Shown here: positions 53,708 to 63,387 of the stretch, one piece after another
How positions within the stretch are numbered: the stretch's first letter is position 1
Layout: the number at the start of each line of letters is the position of its first letter
From: Agaribacillus aureus
GTDB lineage: Bacteria > Bacteroidota > Bacteroidia > Cytophagales > Cyclobacteriaceae
Assembly: GCA_030442055.1 (NCBI GenBank)
Contig: JAUJEB010000008.1
Location: forward strand, 62,001-126,000
Reading direction: 5' to 3'
Length of the DNA: 64,000 bases
The notes under the pieces: generated by a model
Database searches by the model: none
What the model saw: only the letters and a program-made list of their open reading frames with translations
Told to the model about the DNA's origin: nothing
Position numbers and translations under genes: made by a program

Positions 53708-56158
53708 TTGAATGATAAAAATCTAAATATTGAAAATGGCAATAGCTACGGCTATGAATCCAAAGAGGAGAGCAACCCGCTAGGTAATATCGACATTGAT
53801 AAGATATTAAGTGTTCTCAAGAGAAGCTTTCCGTGGATAATACTGATTCTGGCCATTACCAATACGCTTGCTTATCTGTACATCAGGTGGACACCGGAAG
53901 TGTACGAATCCGTATCAGAGTTGAAGTTAGAGATCGAAAATGAGGCAAGTCTTTTTGGGTTCAATAACTTTCCGGACCCTCAGAATCAAAATTTCAATAC
54001 GGTCTCCGGAGAAATAGAGTTGATAAGATCAAAGCTCTTTTTTAATAAAGTGATTGGTATTTTAGACCTGGACATCAACTATTACTTTTATGGAAATATC
54101 TTGGTAAATGAAAGGTATAAAAGATCCCCGTTTAAGGTCAATTATAACTTGAAAAACACCAGTATGCTGGATAAAAAGTTTGACCTGGAGATTATTGACC
54201 GGGAAAGATTCAATCTTATCTATGCTCAGGGGAATGAACAAATCAATGAATCCCATCGCTTTGGTGAAAAAATCGAAACGGATCACTTTATATTCGTCGT
54301 TAATCTAACCAGGTATTTTCAAGAAAATGAAAGTGAGGGGAGATACTATTTTACCATTAACAGCGACAGAGCATTAATTAGCTATCTTTCTGAAAATCTC
54401 ACGGTTGAACCTTTAAATTTGAATGCGAATACCATTAAGATCGCTTTCAAAGATAACAACAGATTAAAAGCGAGGGACTTGGTCAATGCCATTGATACGA
54501 TCTACCTGAATTATACACAGGAGCAAAAGAAACTGGCCAATAAGAAGCGCATTGAATTTTTAAACGAGCAAATTGAATCAACCATAAAGAAGTTGGAATC
54601 CTTTGAAAACTTCTTTGAGAACTTTACCATTAATAACAAGACTACCAGTGTTCAAGGGGACTTGAACAAAACCATAGAATTTATCAATGTGGTTGACTCA
54701 CAAAGGTTTGTCTTAGAACAGAAAAGGGAAAAAATCAATAATTTACATCAATATGTACTGTCTGATTCTGTCATTGAAGTCAGTCAGCTGCCGATACTCG
54801 AAATACCAAAGGCATTGAAAGACAATATTGATGAGTTAAACAAATTGATTATTGATAATAAATTGTTGCGATCTTCCTATAAACCAAATACCCAGGCCTA
54901 TAAGATCAAGCAACAAAGAATTGATTACTTGAAGGGTGAGGTAACCAATATGATTGAGGTTTTCAGGAAAAACTACAATGATGAGCTCAATAGCCTTTAT
55001 ACCCGGAAACTGGAGCTACTTAAAAACTTTGAAAGCCTGCCCTCAAAAGGGACGGAATTCAATAAGAACAAAAGAGCTTTTGACCTGGAAGAGCAGGTAT
55101 ATCTTTCGCTGCAGCAAAAGAAAACAGAATTTGAAATTGCCGAAGCGGGAACCAAACCAGATTTTGTCATCCTGTCTTCCGCCAGCTTGCCCCACGAGCC
55201 GATCTATCCTAATCATCTACTGGTTTACGGGATTGGAGCCGTGGCAGGTTTGATATTAAGCTTGTTTTTCATTGGGGTTAAGTACCTGCTCCACAATAAA
55301 ATTACCAGCCAGATAGAGCTGGAAAAAATTTCATTGGCGCCTATTTTAGGAGCTATCCCCTATTATAAAGATGCGGATTTGCATCTGTCAAATTTGGTTA
55401 TTGACAAAAATCCCAAGGCCGGGATTACCGAGGCATTCCGGTCCGTTCGTACCAACATGGAATTTTTAAGGCCAAATCAGAAAAACAGAGTAATTAGTGT
55501 CTCCTCCACGATTAGTAGTGAGGGGAAAACCTTTATCTCTATTAATCTGGGAGCGATAATAGCCATGTCAAACCTTCGGGTGATTATCGTGGATATTGAT
55601 TTAAGAAATCCCAATATTCATCATGCTTTTGATGAGAAAAATACTACCAGAGGGGTCAGTACTATACTTATTAATAAGAACTCCATCGAAGATTGTATCA
55701 GGAATACGGATTTGGAAAACCTGGACTTCCTGGCCGCGGGACCTAAGCCGCCTAATCCGGCGGAACTTATTTTAAGCGATGAGTTTGATCAACTGGTGAA
55801 TGATCTTAAAGATCAATATGATGTGGTAATACTGGATACACCGCCGGTTGGTTTGGTCACAGACGGGATCCTGGTGATGAAAAAGGTCGACCTCCCCATT
55901 TTTGTTGTAAGGGCTGACTACTCTAAAAAATCCTTTATCTACAACATAAATCGGTTGGTGAGTGTAAACAATTTTAACAACCTTTCGTTAATTCTTAATT
56001 CCATCAAGTCGTCACGCTATCATGGGTACGGCTATGGTTATGGCTATGGTTACGGTTATGGCTACGGCTATAAACCAAATTATGGCTACTATGATGAGGA
56101 CAAAAAAAAGAAGGTGAAAGTATCCGGATTTGCGAATTTTTTCAGTAGGAACAATTAA
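53708..56158 (+). CDS. Polysaccharide co-polymerase / tyrosine autokinase (Wzc type)
   Basis: An 816-residue inner-membrane protein, started at TTG 53708 because no in-frame ATG lies near. It has an N-terminal membrane helix (about 40-60), a large periplasmic Wzz domain with coiled coils, a second helix near 505-525, and a cytoplasmic BY-kinase with Walker A SSTISSEGKTFISINL, Walker A' VIIVDIDLRNP and Walker B VVILDTPPVG. The C-terminal tail is Tyr-rich (GYGYGYGYGYGYGYGYKP), the expected autophosphorylation cluster. It controls chain length and export. The cognate phosphatase gene overlaps its stop. Confidence 0.95.
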   Translation: MNDKNLNIENGNSYGYESKEESNPLGNIDIDKILSVLKRSFPWIILILAITNTLAYLYIRWTPEVYESVSELKLEIENEASLFGFNNFPDPQNQNFNTVSGEIELIRSKLFFNKVIGILDLDINYYFYGNILVNERYKRSPFKVNYNLKNTSMLDKKFDLEIIDRERFNLIYAQGNEQINESHRFGEKIETDHFIFVVNLTRYFQENESEGRYYFTINSDRALISYLSENLTVEPLNLNANTIKIAFKDNNRLKARDLVNAIDTIYLNYTQEQKKLANKKRIEFLNEQIESTIKKLESFENFFENFTINNKTTSVQGDLNKTIEFINVVDSQRFVLEQKREKINNLHQYVLSDSVIEVSQLPILEIPKALKDNIDELNKLIIDNKLLRSSYKPNTQAYKIKQQRIDYLKGEVTNMIEVFRKNYNDELNSLYTRKLELLKNFESLPSKGTEFNKNKRAFDLEEQVYLSLQQKKTEFEIAEAGTKPDFVILSSASLPHEPIYPNHLLVYGIGAVAGLILSLFFIGVKYLLHNKITSQIELEKISLAPILGAIPYYKDADLHLSNLVIDKNPKAGITEAFRSVRTNMEFLRPNQKNRVISVSSTISSEGKTFISINLGAIIAMSNLRVIIVDIDLRNPNIHHAFDEKNTTRGVSTILINKNSIEDCIRNTDLENLDFLAAGPKPPNPAELILSDEFDQLVNDLKDQYDVVILDTPPVGLVTDGILVMKKVDLPIFVVRADYSKKSFIYNINRLVSVNNFNNLSLILNSIKSSRYHGYGYGYGYGYGYGYGYKPNYGYYDEDKKKKVKVSGFANFFSRNN
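56027..56071 (+). repeat. Tandem TAYGGY hexanucleotide repeat in the kinase tail
   Basis: Seven consecutive Tyr-Gly codon pairs (TAC/TAT then GGC/GGT) encode the phosphotyrosine cluster. Synonymous variation among the units shows selection for the peptide rather than a recent slippage product, although length variation by slippage remains possible. Confidence 0.75.
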
Positions 56159-56889
56159 TGGTATTCAGCTTATTCAAAAAACAAGTCGCTGCATCGGTTT
56201 TACCTTTGACCATCGACGTGCACTCCCACCTTTTGCCGGGAATTGACGACGGTGTGGAAAGTTGGGAGGAGTCGTTATTGATTTTAGAGGAGCTGATTAA
56301 TTTAGGGTATCATAAAGTGATTACAACCCCCCATGTATTGTCCGATCACTATCCAAATACCCCGGAGATCATATTAAGTAAGCTACGTGAGCTTAAGCAA
56401 TTGGTTGAAGAGAACAATTTGTCTATTGAGGTAGAAGCTGCGGCAGAGTATTTTTTAGATGAGACCTTTTTGAACAATCTTGAGAACAATGAAAAGCTCC
56501 TGACTTTTGGGGATAATTATCTGCTTTTTGAAACTTCCTTTATCAATAAACCCACCTTTTTGATTGAAGCGATCTTTAAAATCAGTTCGCAAGGGTATAA
56601 ACCTGTATTGGCCCATCCGGAGAGATACATTTATATGCAAGAGAATCCGAAGTTGGTAGACGAGTTGGTGGAAAGAGAGGTATTTCTTCAATTGAACATT
56701 AATTCGCTAACAGGATATTATTCCAAAGGCGCTAAGAAATTTGCAGAAAAGCTAATAGACAAAAATTATATTTCATTTCTAGGGAGCGATTGCCACAATG
56801 AGCGCCATCTGGCAGTCATCAAGGAAGCATGCGGCATGAAATATTTTAAGAAAATTACCCAGTTAAATCTATTAAACAATACCCTGTAG
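56158..56889 (+). CDS. Tyrosine-protein phosphatase, PHP family (CpsB/YwqE type)
   Basis: A 243-residue metal-dependent phosphatase. PHP metal ligands are visible in DVHSHLLPGIDDG (first), TTPHVLSDHYPN, LAHPERYIYM and the last in LGSDCHNERH. It should dephosphorylate the Tyr-rich tail of the preceding kinase, cycling it during polysaccharide polymerisation. The genes overlap by one base in TAATG, indicating translational coupling. Length agrees with the family. Confidence 0.94.
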   Translation: MVFSLFKKQVAASVLPLTIDVHSHLLPGIDDGVESWEESLLILEELINLGYHKVITTPHVLSDHYPNTPEIILSKLRELKQLVEENNLSIEVEAAAEYFLDETFLNNLENNEKLLTFGDNYLLFETSFINKPTFLIEAIFKISSQGYKPVLAHPERYIYMQENPKLVDELVEREVFLQLNINSLTGYYSKGAKKFAEKLIDKNYISFLGSDCHNERHLAVIKEACGMKYFKKITQLNLLNNTL

Positions 56890-57864
56890 ATGGTTTTAGT
56901 AACAGGAGCAAACGGGTTGATTGGAAGTTTTATTTGTAAAACCCTGTTGAAAAATGGCTTTAAAGTCAGGGCACTGGTCAGGGAATCAAGTGATTTGCGC
57001 CTTTTGAAGGATATTAAAGAGGAAATAGATTGGGTAGAGGCTGATGTATTTGATCTTTTGAAGTTGGAACAGGCCATGCAGGATGTGGAGATAATCATCC
57101 ACAGTGCCGCCATGATTTCAATTCATAAAAGGGATCATGAGGTCATGTTGAAGACCAATGTTGAAGGCACCGCCAATATTGTCAATCTTGCCAGCCGGCT
57201 GGGGATAAAAAAAATTGTACACGTGAGTTCTGTAGCAGCTTTGGGGAGAACTAAAAATGTGGAGACTATAGACGAAAATAACAAATGGGAGAATTCATCG
57301 TATAATACCGGCTACGCCATCTCAAAATACCTGGCTGAGCTGGAAGTCTGGAGAGCGCAGGAAGAAGGGTTAAATGTGGTGGTCATTAATCCTTCGGTCG
57401 TGCTGGGCCCGGGAGATTGGGATAGGAGCAGCACCAAGCTGTTCAAGTATGTTTGGGACAATAAAAGGTTTTATGCCAAGGGCGCCATGAATTATGTGGA
57501 TGTGAGAGATGTAGCGGAGGTTGTCAGACGATTAATAGAAGCGGATATTTCTGGCGAAAGATTTATCCTAAGTGCCGGTAACATAAGCTATAAGGATATT
57601 TTTGCACTTATTGCTCAAAGATTTGGAAGGCGGGCACCAAGTATAGCTGCCAACAAGTTTTTATCGAATCTCGTAGTATTCTATAGTCAGGTCAAATCGT
57701 TTTTTACCGGGGATAAACCTTTGGTTAGTCGCGAATCGGCCAACATGGCGGGTTTATCATTTTACTACGATAGCAGGAAATTGCAAAACACCCTAAACTT
57801 TCGTTTTAGAAGCCTGGAAGACACCCTGGATTGGACATGCCAATCGCTGCAGGCAGAAACCTGA
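56890..57864 (+). CDS. NAD-dependent epimerase/dehydratase family protein
   Basis: A 324-residue extended short-chain dehydrogenase with the NAD motif LVTGANGLIGSFICKTLLKN and catalytic YAISKYLAE (Tyr-x3-Lys). The order and features resemble dihydroflavonol reductase-like or 3-beta-hydroxysteroid dehydrogenase-like members more than strict UDP-sugar epimerases. It begins directly after the phosphatase stop (TAGATG), so it shares the transcript, but its substrate (nucleotide sugar or other) is unclear. Confidence 0.9.
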   Translation: MVLVTGANGLIGSFICKTLLKNGFKVRALVRESSDLRLLKDIKEEIDWVEADVFDLLKLEQAMQDVEIIIHSAAMISIHKRDHEVMLKTNVEGTANIVNLASRLGIKKIVHVSSVAALGRTKNVETIDENNKWENSSYNTGYAISKYLAELEVWRAQEEGLNVVVINPSVVLGPGDWDRSSTKLFKYVWDNKRFYAKGAMNYVDVRDVAEVVRRLIEADISGERFILSAGNISYKDIFALIAQRFGRRAPSIAANKFLSNLVVFYSQVKSFFTGDKPLVSRESANMAGLSFYYDSRKLQNTLNFRFRSLEDTLDWTCQSLQAET

Positions 57865-57893
57865 TGGTTTCAAAAGCGTAGATGGTTTCAAAA
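57864..57893 (+). repeat. 12-bp direct repeat at the end of the epimerase gene
   Basis: ATGGTTTCAAAA occurs at 57864-57875 and 57882-57893, an 18-bp period. The first copy overlaps the stop codon. It looks like a small local duplication. Confidence 0.5.
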
Positions 57894-57971
57894 TATTTTG
57901 CCTAAATTATTAATTATCTCAGGTAATTTTTTATCTTGTTAAAACATTATTGCTCAATTAAATTTTAAATA

Positions 57972-59369
57972 ATGGCAGAGGATTTCAGGAAAAGAAAAGA
58001 GGAAAAAGATTTAATAAAAAAATTCGAAGAGCAATTGAGGAATGGAGAAAATATATTCTTTGGTCTTGAAGCATTCGAGGAGATTATCAGCTACTATATT
58101 GAAAATGGCAAGTACAAGAAAGCTTTAAAAGCTTGTGAAATTGCTACCGTACAATATCCCTATTCCATAGAATTGGTTATTGATATGGCACAGGTGCTGT
58201 CAAACCTGGAGCGTTATGACGATGCCTTGGAAATTCTGGAGAAAGCAGGTTATATGAATCCTAATGATGCCGAGATTAATACATTAAAAGGATCTATTCT
58301 TTGCTTGTGCGGTGAATATGAACAGGCAATCGAAATATTTAACGCGGTCTTGCCTTTTGCGGAAGATAAAGATGAGATTTATTATAATATTGGCATGGCC
58401 TATCAGTCGGCTGGTCAATTTAACCAGGCAGCAGATGCCTATAAAAACGCCATTGAGGAAAACATCAATAATACCAGTGCACTTTATGAATTGGCCTTTT
58501 GCCTTGATGTGGCCGGCGAGCTGGAAGATAGCTTGTCCTACTATGCGAAATTTATTGACAGCGATCCCTACTCAAGCTATGCCTGGTACAATCAAGGGAT
58601 TGTACTCAACAAATTGAATAAATATGAAGAGGCTGTAAATTCATATGAATACGCTATCTTAATAGACCCTGATTTTGCTTCTGCCCATTTTAATCTGGGA
58701 AATGCTTTAATGAATTTGGAAAAATTTGATAAAGCCTTAAAAGCATTTAAAACTACCCTCAAGCTGGAGGGGCCAAGCCCTGAGGTTTATTGCCATATTG
58801 CTAGCAGCTATGAGAAATTGGAGCATTATGATTTGGCAATAAAATATTATAGAAAATCTATAAAACTGGACCAGATGAATGATGAAGCCTGGTTCGGAAT
58901 CGGTTGTTGTTTTGGAAAGCAGGACAAATGGTTTCAAGCCATACACTTTTTAAATAAAGCTTTAAAAATAGATTCTGAGAACTTTATTTACTGGCAAAGT
59001 ATTGCCGAAGCAGAATATCATGCCGGCAACATTATTTCCAGTCTTGACGCCTATGAGGAGTCCTGTTTACTTAATCCCGCTAACCTCGACGTTTGGTTAA
59101 ACTGGTCATTTATTTATTATGAACAAGGAGATAATGAGAAAGCTATCGAGTTGATAATGAGTGGTATCGAGGAGTTGCCAGAGTCCTCGGAGCTATATTA
59201 CCGGCTAACAGCCTATTTAATCTCCGCAGGTAAATATAAAGAAGCCTTTCATTATTTGGAAAATGCATTAATTTTGAATTTCGATAATCACAAAGTGTTG
59301 TTTGAATTTTTCCCTAGATTAGAAACTCAAAAGGCGCTGTTCAAAATAATTGACCAATATAGAAAATAA
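57972..59369 (+). CDS. Cytoplasmic TPR protein
   Basis: A 465-residue protein made almost wholly of tetratricopeptide repeats, about 11-12 units, for example AWYNQGIVLNKLNKYEEAVN, AHFNLGNALMNLEKFDKALK and EAWFGIGCCFGKQDKWFQAI. There is no signal peptide, and the N-terminus is charged (RKRKEEKDLIKKFEEQ). TPR arrays bind protein partners; none is identifiable here. It is 9 bp upstream of the phosphosulfolactate synthase-like gene, and a block TPR-comA-DUF368-aroE follows on the same strand. Confidence 0.87.
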   Translation: MAEDFRKRKEEKDLIKKFEEQLRNGENIFFGLEAFEEIISYYIENGKYKKALKACEIATVQYPYSIELVIDMAQVLSNLERYDDALEILEKAGYMNPNDAEINTLKGSILCLCGEYEQAIEIFNAVLPFAEDKDEIYYNIGMAYQSAGQFNQAADAYKNAIEENINNTSALYELAFCLDVAGELEDSLSYYAKFIDSDPYSSYAWYNQGIVLNKLNKYEEAVNSYEYAILIDPDFASAHFNLGNALMNLEKFDKALKAFKTTLKLEGPSPEVYCHIASSYEKLEHYDLAIKYYRKSIKLDQMNDEAWFGIGCCFGKQDKWFQAIHFLNKALKIDSENFIYWQSIAEAEYHAGNIISSLDAYEESCLLNPANLDVWLNWSFIYYEQGDNEKAIELIMSGIEELPESSELYYRLTAYLISAGKYKEAFHYLENALILNFDNHKVLFEFFPRLETQKALFKIIDQYRK

Positions 59370-59378
59370 AAACCCTGA

Positions 59379-60152
59379 ATGAATTATTCTTTGAAGAATT
59401 TACCTGAAAGGACTCAAAAGCCCAGACAGATAGGATTTACTATGGCCATGGATAAGGGATTGAGCCCAAGAGAAGTGGAAGATTTTATAGCTGTAAGTGG
59501 AGATTATGTAGATATTGTCAAACTTGGCTGGGCCACTTCTTACGTAACACCGAATCTAAAAGAGAAAATAAAGATATATAAAGAGGCTGGAATTCCTACC
59601 TATTTGGGAGGTACATTATTTGAAGCTTTCGTTGTCAGGGATCAATTTGACGACTATCGCAAGGTGCTGGATAAATTTGGACTAACTTTTGCCGAAGTTT
59701 CTGACGGATCCATTGAACTTGATCACGATGTAAAATGTCATTTTATCAGTAAGCTTTCAGAGCAAGTCACGGTATTGTCTGAGGTTGGGTCCAAGGATGC
59801 GGAAAAAATTATTCCTCCGTATAAATGGATCAGGTTGATGCAGGCCGAATTGGATGCGGGGGCATGGAAAGTGATCGGGGAAGCGAGAGAAGGAGGAAAT
59901 GTAGGCTTATTCCGTGCCACCGGTGAGGTGAGATCGGGATTGGTGGAAGAGATTTTGACCAAAATACCTTTCGAGAAGATAATTTGGGAAGCCCCTCAAA
60001 AGGCCCAGCAAGTCTGGTTTATCAAATTGCTGGGAGCCAATGTTAATCTGGGCAATATTGCTCCTAATGAGATCATTCCGCTCGAAACGCTAAGATTAGG
60101 ACTGAGAGGAGATACTTTTGACTATTTTTTGAACGTTGAAAACATTAAATAA
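59379..60152 (+). CDS. comA: Phosphosulfolactate synthase family protein (ComA-like)
   Basis: A 257-residue TIM-barrel protein of the ComA family, which adds sulfite to phosphoenolpyruvate to give phosphosulfolactate, the first step of methanogen coenzyme M synthesis. Family features are GDYVDIVKLGWATSYV, PTYLGGTLFEAFVVRDQFDD, DGSIELD and ARESGN-like REGGNVGLF. Length is typical. Bacteroidota do not use coenzyme M, so the product probably feeds another sulfonate, perhaps sulfonolipids. Neighbours give no further enzyme of such a pathway. Confidence 0.87.
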   Translation: MNYSLKNLPERTQKPRQIGFTMAMDKGLSPREVEDFIAVSGDYVDIVKLGWATSYVTPNLKEKIKIYKEAGIPTYLGGTLFEAFVVRDQFDDYRKVLDKFGLTFAEVSDGSIELDHDVKCHFISKLSEQVTVLSEVGSKDAEKIIPPYKWIRLMQAELDAGAWKVIGEAREGGNVGLFRATGEVRSGLVEEILTKIPFEKIIWEAPQKAQQVWFIKLLGANVNLGNIAPNEIIPLETLRLGLRGDTFDYFLNVENIK

Positions 60153-60190
60153 CACTGGCATTCTTTTATTTCGTACAAAAATAACTTTTG

Positions 60191-61126
60191 ATGACTAGGC
60201 TAAAAGATTATATCCTGCTTTTTTTGAAAGGAATAGGGATGGGAGGAGCCGATGTCGTACCCGGGGTCTCGGGTGGAACTATTGCCTTTATCACCGGCAT
60301 ATATGAGGAATTGTTGAATAGTATTAAATCGGTCGACCTGGAAGCCATAAAACTGTTGTCAAAATTCAAGTGGAAGGCTTTTTGGGAAAAGATAAACGGT
60401 CGATTTTTAGTTACGCTCATCGGGGGTATTGCCGTGAGCCTTTTGACACTATCGAAGTTAATAGGATTTCTTCTGGCCAATTACCCCATCCAACTTTGGT
60501 CTTTTTTCTTCGGCTTGGTTATTATCTCCAGTATCCTGGTGGCACGGGAAATAAAAGAATGGAAAATCATCATGGTGTTGGCTTTAATCATCGGAGTAGT
60601 CATCGCTTTCCTTATTACCGAATTTACACCGGCCGAAACACCGGAAAGTTGGTGGTTTATTTTTATTTCCGGTGCCATAGCCATTTGTGCCATGATTTTG
60701 CCAGGGATATCAGGTAGCTTTATTCTGTTGATTCTGGGGAAATACACCTTTGTGATTAACGCCGTCAACGAAAGGAATATTCCGATTATTCTCATATTTG
60801 GCCTTGGGTGTATTGTTGGTATATTAAGTTTTTCGAGACTATTATCATGGTTACTTAATAAGTTTCACAACTTGATGGTAGCCTTTCTTTCAGGCTTTAT
60901 GATTGGATCTTTAAATAAAATCTGGCCTTGGAAGGAGACTATCCAAACTTACGTTGATAGGCACGGCGTAGTAAAACCTTTGGTTCAGGAAAACGTTTTG
61001 CCTACGGCGTACCAGGCGTTGGGTAATGAGCCATTTGTGTTGCAGGCTATTTTATTCGGCGCTCTTGGCATTGGGTTGGTAGTATTCATAGAAAAACTGG
61101 CCCATTTAAGAAAGTCTTCCAATTAA
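60191..61126 (+). CDS. DUF368 protein, putative polyprenyl-phosphate translocase
   Basis: A 311-residue membrane protein with about eight to ten helices, from ATG 60191 (an in-frame TTG three bases earlier is less likely). It has the two family hallmarks: GGADVVPGVSGGTIAFITGI near the N-terminus and AMILPGISGSFILLILGKY in the second half. DUF368 proteins (PopT) recycle undecaprenyl phosphate across the inner membrane for wall and polysaccharide synthesis. That fits a chromosome region with an exopolysaccharide operon 3 kb upstream. It is 38 bp after the ComA-like gene. Confidence 0.9.
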   Translation: MTRLKDYILLFLKGIGMGGADVVPGVSGGTIAFITGIYEELLNSIKSVDLEAIKLLSKFKWKAFWEKINGRFLVTLIGGIAVSLLTLSKLIGFLLANYPIQLWSFFFGLVIISSILVAREIKEWKIIMVLALIIGVVIAFLITEFTPAETPESWWFIFISGAIAICAMILPGISGSFILLILGKYTFVINAVNERNIPIILIFGLGCIVGILSFSRLLSWLLNKFHNLMVAFLSGFMIGSLNKIWPWKETIQTYVDRHGVVKPLVQENVLPTAYQALGNEPFVLQAILFGALGIGLVVFIEKLAHLRKSSN

Positions 61127-61150
61127 GTAAAGAATAAACCACCTCTCCAG

Positions 61151-61903
61151 ATGAAGACCTCCCGCACTTTCGGCTTGATTGGACGTTCGTTGAAACATTC
61201 GTTTTCAAAAGGATACTTCAGTAAAAAATTTTCCGAGGAGCAAATTACTGATTGCGCTTATCAGCTATTTGAATTGCCTGATATTAAAGCATTTGAAAAA
61301 CTGGTTGCCGATGTACCGCTGGCAGGACTTAATGTCACCATTCCGTATAAAGAGGAGGTAATGACCTATCTGCATGGATTGGATGCCAGTGCCGAAAAAG
61401 TCGGTGCGGTGAATGTGATAAGATTTGAGCCCGGTCCAAAATTAACCGGATTCAATTCTGACTACTATGGATTTAAAACATCTTTACTTAATTGGCTTCC
61501 TGCTTCCCATAATTTTAGTGCCTTGATTCTTGGGACAGGCGGCGCCAGTAAGGCTGTTTGTGCAGTACTGGAGGATTTGGAGATTCCCTTTATGCTGGTG
61601 TCAAGATCGATAAGGCAAGGAAGCATAACCTACGAATATTTAAACCAAAATCCGCATGTGGTAGGCGATGCTCCGCTAATCATCAATACCACCCCCTTGG
61701 GTATGTATCCATATGTTGACCAATGCCCCGATTTACCTTACCATATGATAGGCGATCAGCATTATCTCTATGATCTTATTTATAACCCCGAGACCACTTT
61801 GTTTATGGAAAAGGGCATAAATAAAGGCGCCAGGGCTAAAAATGGCCTTGAAATGCTGCACCTCCAGGCGGAAAGATCCTGGGAAATCTGGAATGAATGC
61901 TAA
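61151..61903 (+). CDS. aroE: Shikimate dehydrogenase
   Basis: A 250-residue NADP-dependent dehydrogenase reducing 3-dehydroshikimate in aromatic amino-acid synthesis. It has the substrate motif RSLKHSFSKGYFSKKF, catalytic-Lys region LAGLNVTIPYKEEVMTY, NADP motif ILGTGGASKAV, and INTTPLGMYP. Slightly short, as in many Bacteroidota AroE. It follows DUF368 by 24 bp and probably ends the block that begins with the TPR gene. A hairpin shared with the convergent susD transcript lies just after its stop. Confidence 0.95.
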   Translation: MKTSRTFGLIGRSLKHSFSKGYFSKKFSEEQITDCAYQLFELPDIKAFEKLVADVPLAGLNVTIPYKEEVMTYLHGLDASAEKVGAVNVIRFEPGPKLTGFNSDYYGFKTSLLNWLPASHNFSALILGTGGASKAVCAVLEDLEIPFMLVSRSIRQGSITYEYLNQNPHVVGDAPLIINTTPLGMYPYVDQCPDLPYHMIGDQHYLYDLIYNPETTLFMEKGINKGARAKNGLEMLHLQAERSWEIWNEC

Positions 61904-61939
61904 AATCAAACAGGCAGGAGATTTTGCCTGCCCGTTTGA
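61902..61939 (-). terminator. Terminator of the susCD transcript
   Basis: A 13-bp stem (61906-61918 with 61927-61939, one G-U pair on the minus strand) and an 8-nt loop, followed on the minus strand by TTTTA. The plus strand lacks a T tract, so it serves susCD better than aroE. Confidence 0.75.
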
Positions 61940-61960
61940 GTGGATAAGAAATAAGGTCAT

Positions 61961-63340
61961 TTAATAACCTGTATTTTGAGAGAGTATCGTAGGATCGTTG
62001 ACGTTATCGATTTCGCGTTGTGGTATGGGAAATACCCTGTGCCTGGGTTCTACATTAAACCCTTTTCCATTCATAACATCCATAAACCTGCCGGTTCTTA
62101 CCAAATCGAACCACCGGTGTCCTTCACCGGCTAGTTCCATTCTTCTTTCGTGCTCTATAGCCAGGCGAAAGGCTGCCTGATCAGGCACCTCTACCGAAGT
62201 CAATGATCCGAGCCCAGCCCTGGCCCGTATCTGATTCAGCAAATCGAATGCCTCACCATTTGATACATAACCTTCTTCATTAAGAGCCTCAGACAGCATC
62301 AGCAATACATCCGCATAGCGAATAACCGGCCAATCGCTTTCTCCTTGTCCCGCCGGAGCAAAACCGTATTTCACCAGAATAGTATCGGCAGTAGAGATCG
62401 TTGCATCCCAGGTAAGATCACGTCTTAAATCACCTGTTTCGTATTCATCATAGACGTCGGGTGTGGCTTTATTGTCAGGTTCATTGACATTGGCGAAACC
62501 AAAGTTAAATCCATTCCCGTTCTGGCCATCGTTGGTCCATCTTACGGCGAAAATAATCTCCTGATTGTATTCATTAGCAATGTCAAATACATCGGCATAG
62601 TTGGAAAGCAGATTTACTATGGAAGGACTTTGAGCGGTGACCTTTCTTAAGGTGGTCACTGTTTGAGGAAAGTCCCCCAGGGTCAGATAAACCCTTCCCA
62701 ACAAGGCGTTGGCGGCGATATTGGTAGCGCGACCGATATCATCACTATGGATAGCAGGTAAGAGCGAAGCCGCGGCTGTCAAATCTGAAATGATTTGCGT
62801 GTAAATATCATTGGCATCATTTTGACCTACCTGAAAAGCTTCCTCCGGTGAAATCTCGTTGAGCACCAGTGGAACATCGCCATAAATACGTACCAGATTG
62901 AAGTACATCAAACCTCTCAGAAACAAAGCCTCCCCTTTTACCAGGTTTTTAAAAGCCTCATCAATGGTGGCCTCGTCAATTCTGACCAGGATTCCGTTGG
63001 TGCGAGCTATTCCGTTATAGGTGTTTTGCCAGGTGGATTGAATACGCGGATTGGCAGCATTAAGCGAAAATTCATCAAAATCTGTTCTGGTGGTTACAGA
63101 GCCTGATAAAACGGGGACAGTGTTATCAGAGCGTATATCGCCAAATAATACAATATCTCCAAATTGCCCACTGGATCTTAACGAGCTATAAGCGGCGTTA
63201 ATGGCGGCCGTATAGTCATCTTCGGTGTTATAAAAACTGTTTTGCCCTAATTGTGAAACCGGTGCCAGATCCAGGTTATCGTCGCATCCCATTGAGGCTA
63301 GCCACAAGCAGAGGAATATATAAATTTTAATATTTTTCAT
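61961..63340 (-). CDS. SusD/RagB family nutrient-binding lipoprotein
   Basis: A 459-residue outer-membrane lipoprotein from ATG 63340, chosen because it opens the signal peptide MKNIKIYIFLCLWLASMGC; the frame extends ten codons further upstream. Helical TPR-like regions alternate with the family features SFYNTEDDYTAAINAAYSSL, GEALFLRGLMYFNLVRIYGD, PVIRYADVLLMLSEALNEEG and HRWFDLVRTGRF. It pairs with the SusC channel encoded 47 bp upstream, forming a lid that captures oligosaccharides or peptides. No glycoside hydrolase gene is visible downstream, so the ligand is unknown. Confidence 0.95.
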   Translation of the reverse strand: MKNIKIYIFLCLWLASMGCDDNLDLAPVSQLGQNSFYNTEDDYTAAINAAYSSLRSSGQFGDIVLFGDIRSDNTVPVLSGSVTTRTDFDEFSLNAANPRIQSTWQNTYNGIARTNGILVRIDEATIDEAFKNLVKGEALFLRGLMYFNLVRIYGDVPLVLNEISPEEAFQVGQNDANDIYTQIISDLTAAASLLPAIHSDDIGRATNIAANALLGRVYLTLGDFPQTVTTLRKVTAQSPSIVNLLSNYADVFDIANEYNQEIIFAVRWTNDGQNGNGFNFGFANVNEPDNKATPDVYDEYETGDLRRDLTWDATISTADTILVKYGFAPAGQGESDWPVIRYADVLLMLSEALNEEGYVSNGEAFDLLNQIRARAGLGSLTSVEVPDQAAFRLAIEHERRMELAGEGHRWFDLVRTGRFMDVMNGKGFNVEPRHRVFPIPQREIDNVNDPTILSQNTGY

Positions 63341-63387
63341 GATTTTAAATTTCTGTTCGTTGTCAAACATGGTTATGTTAACGGATC

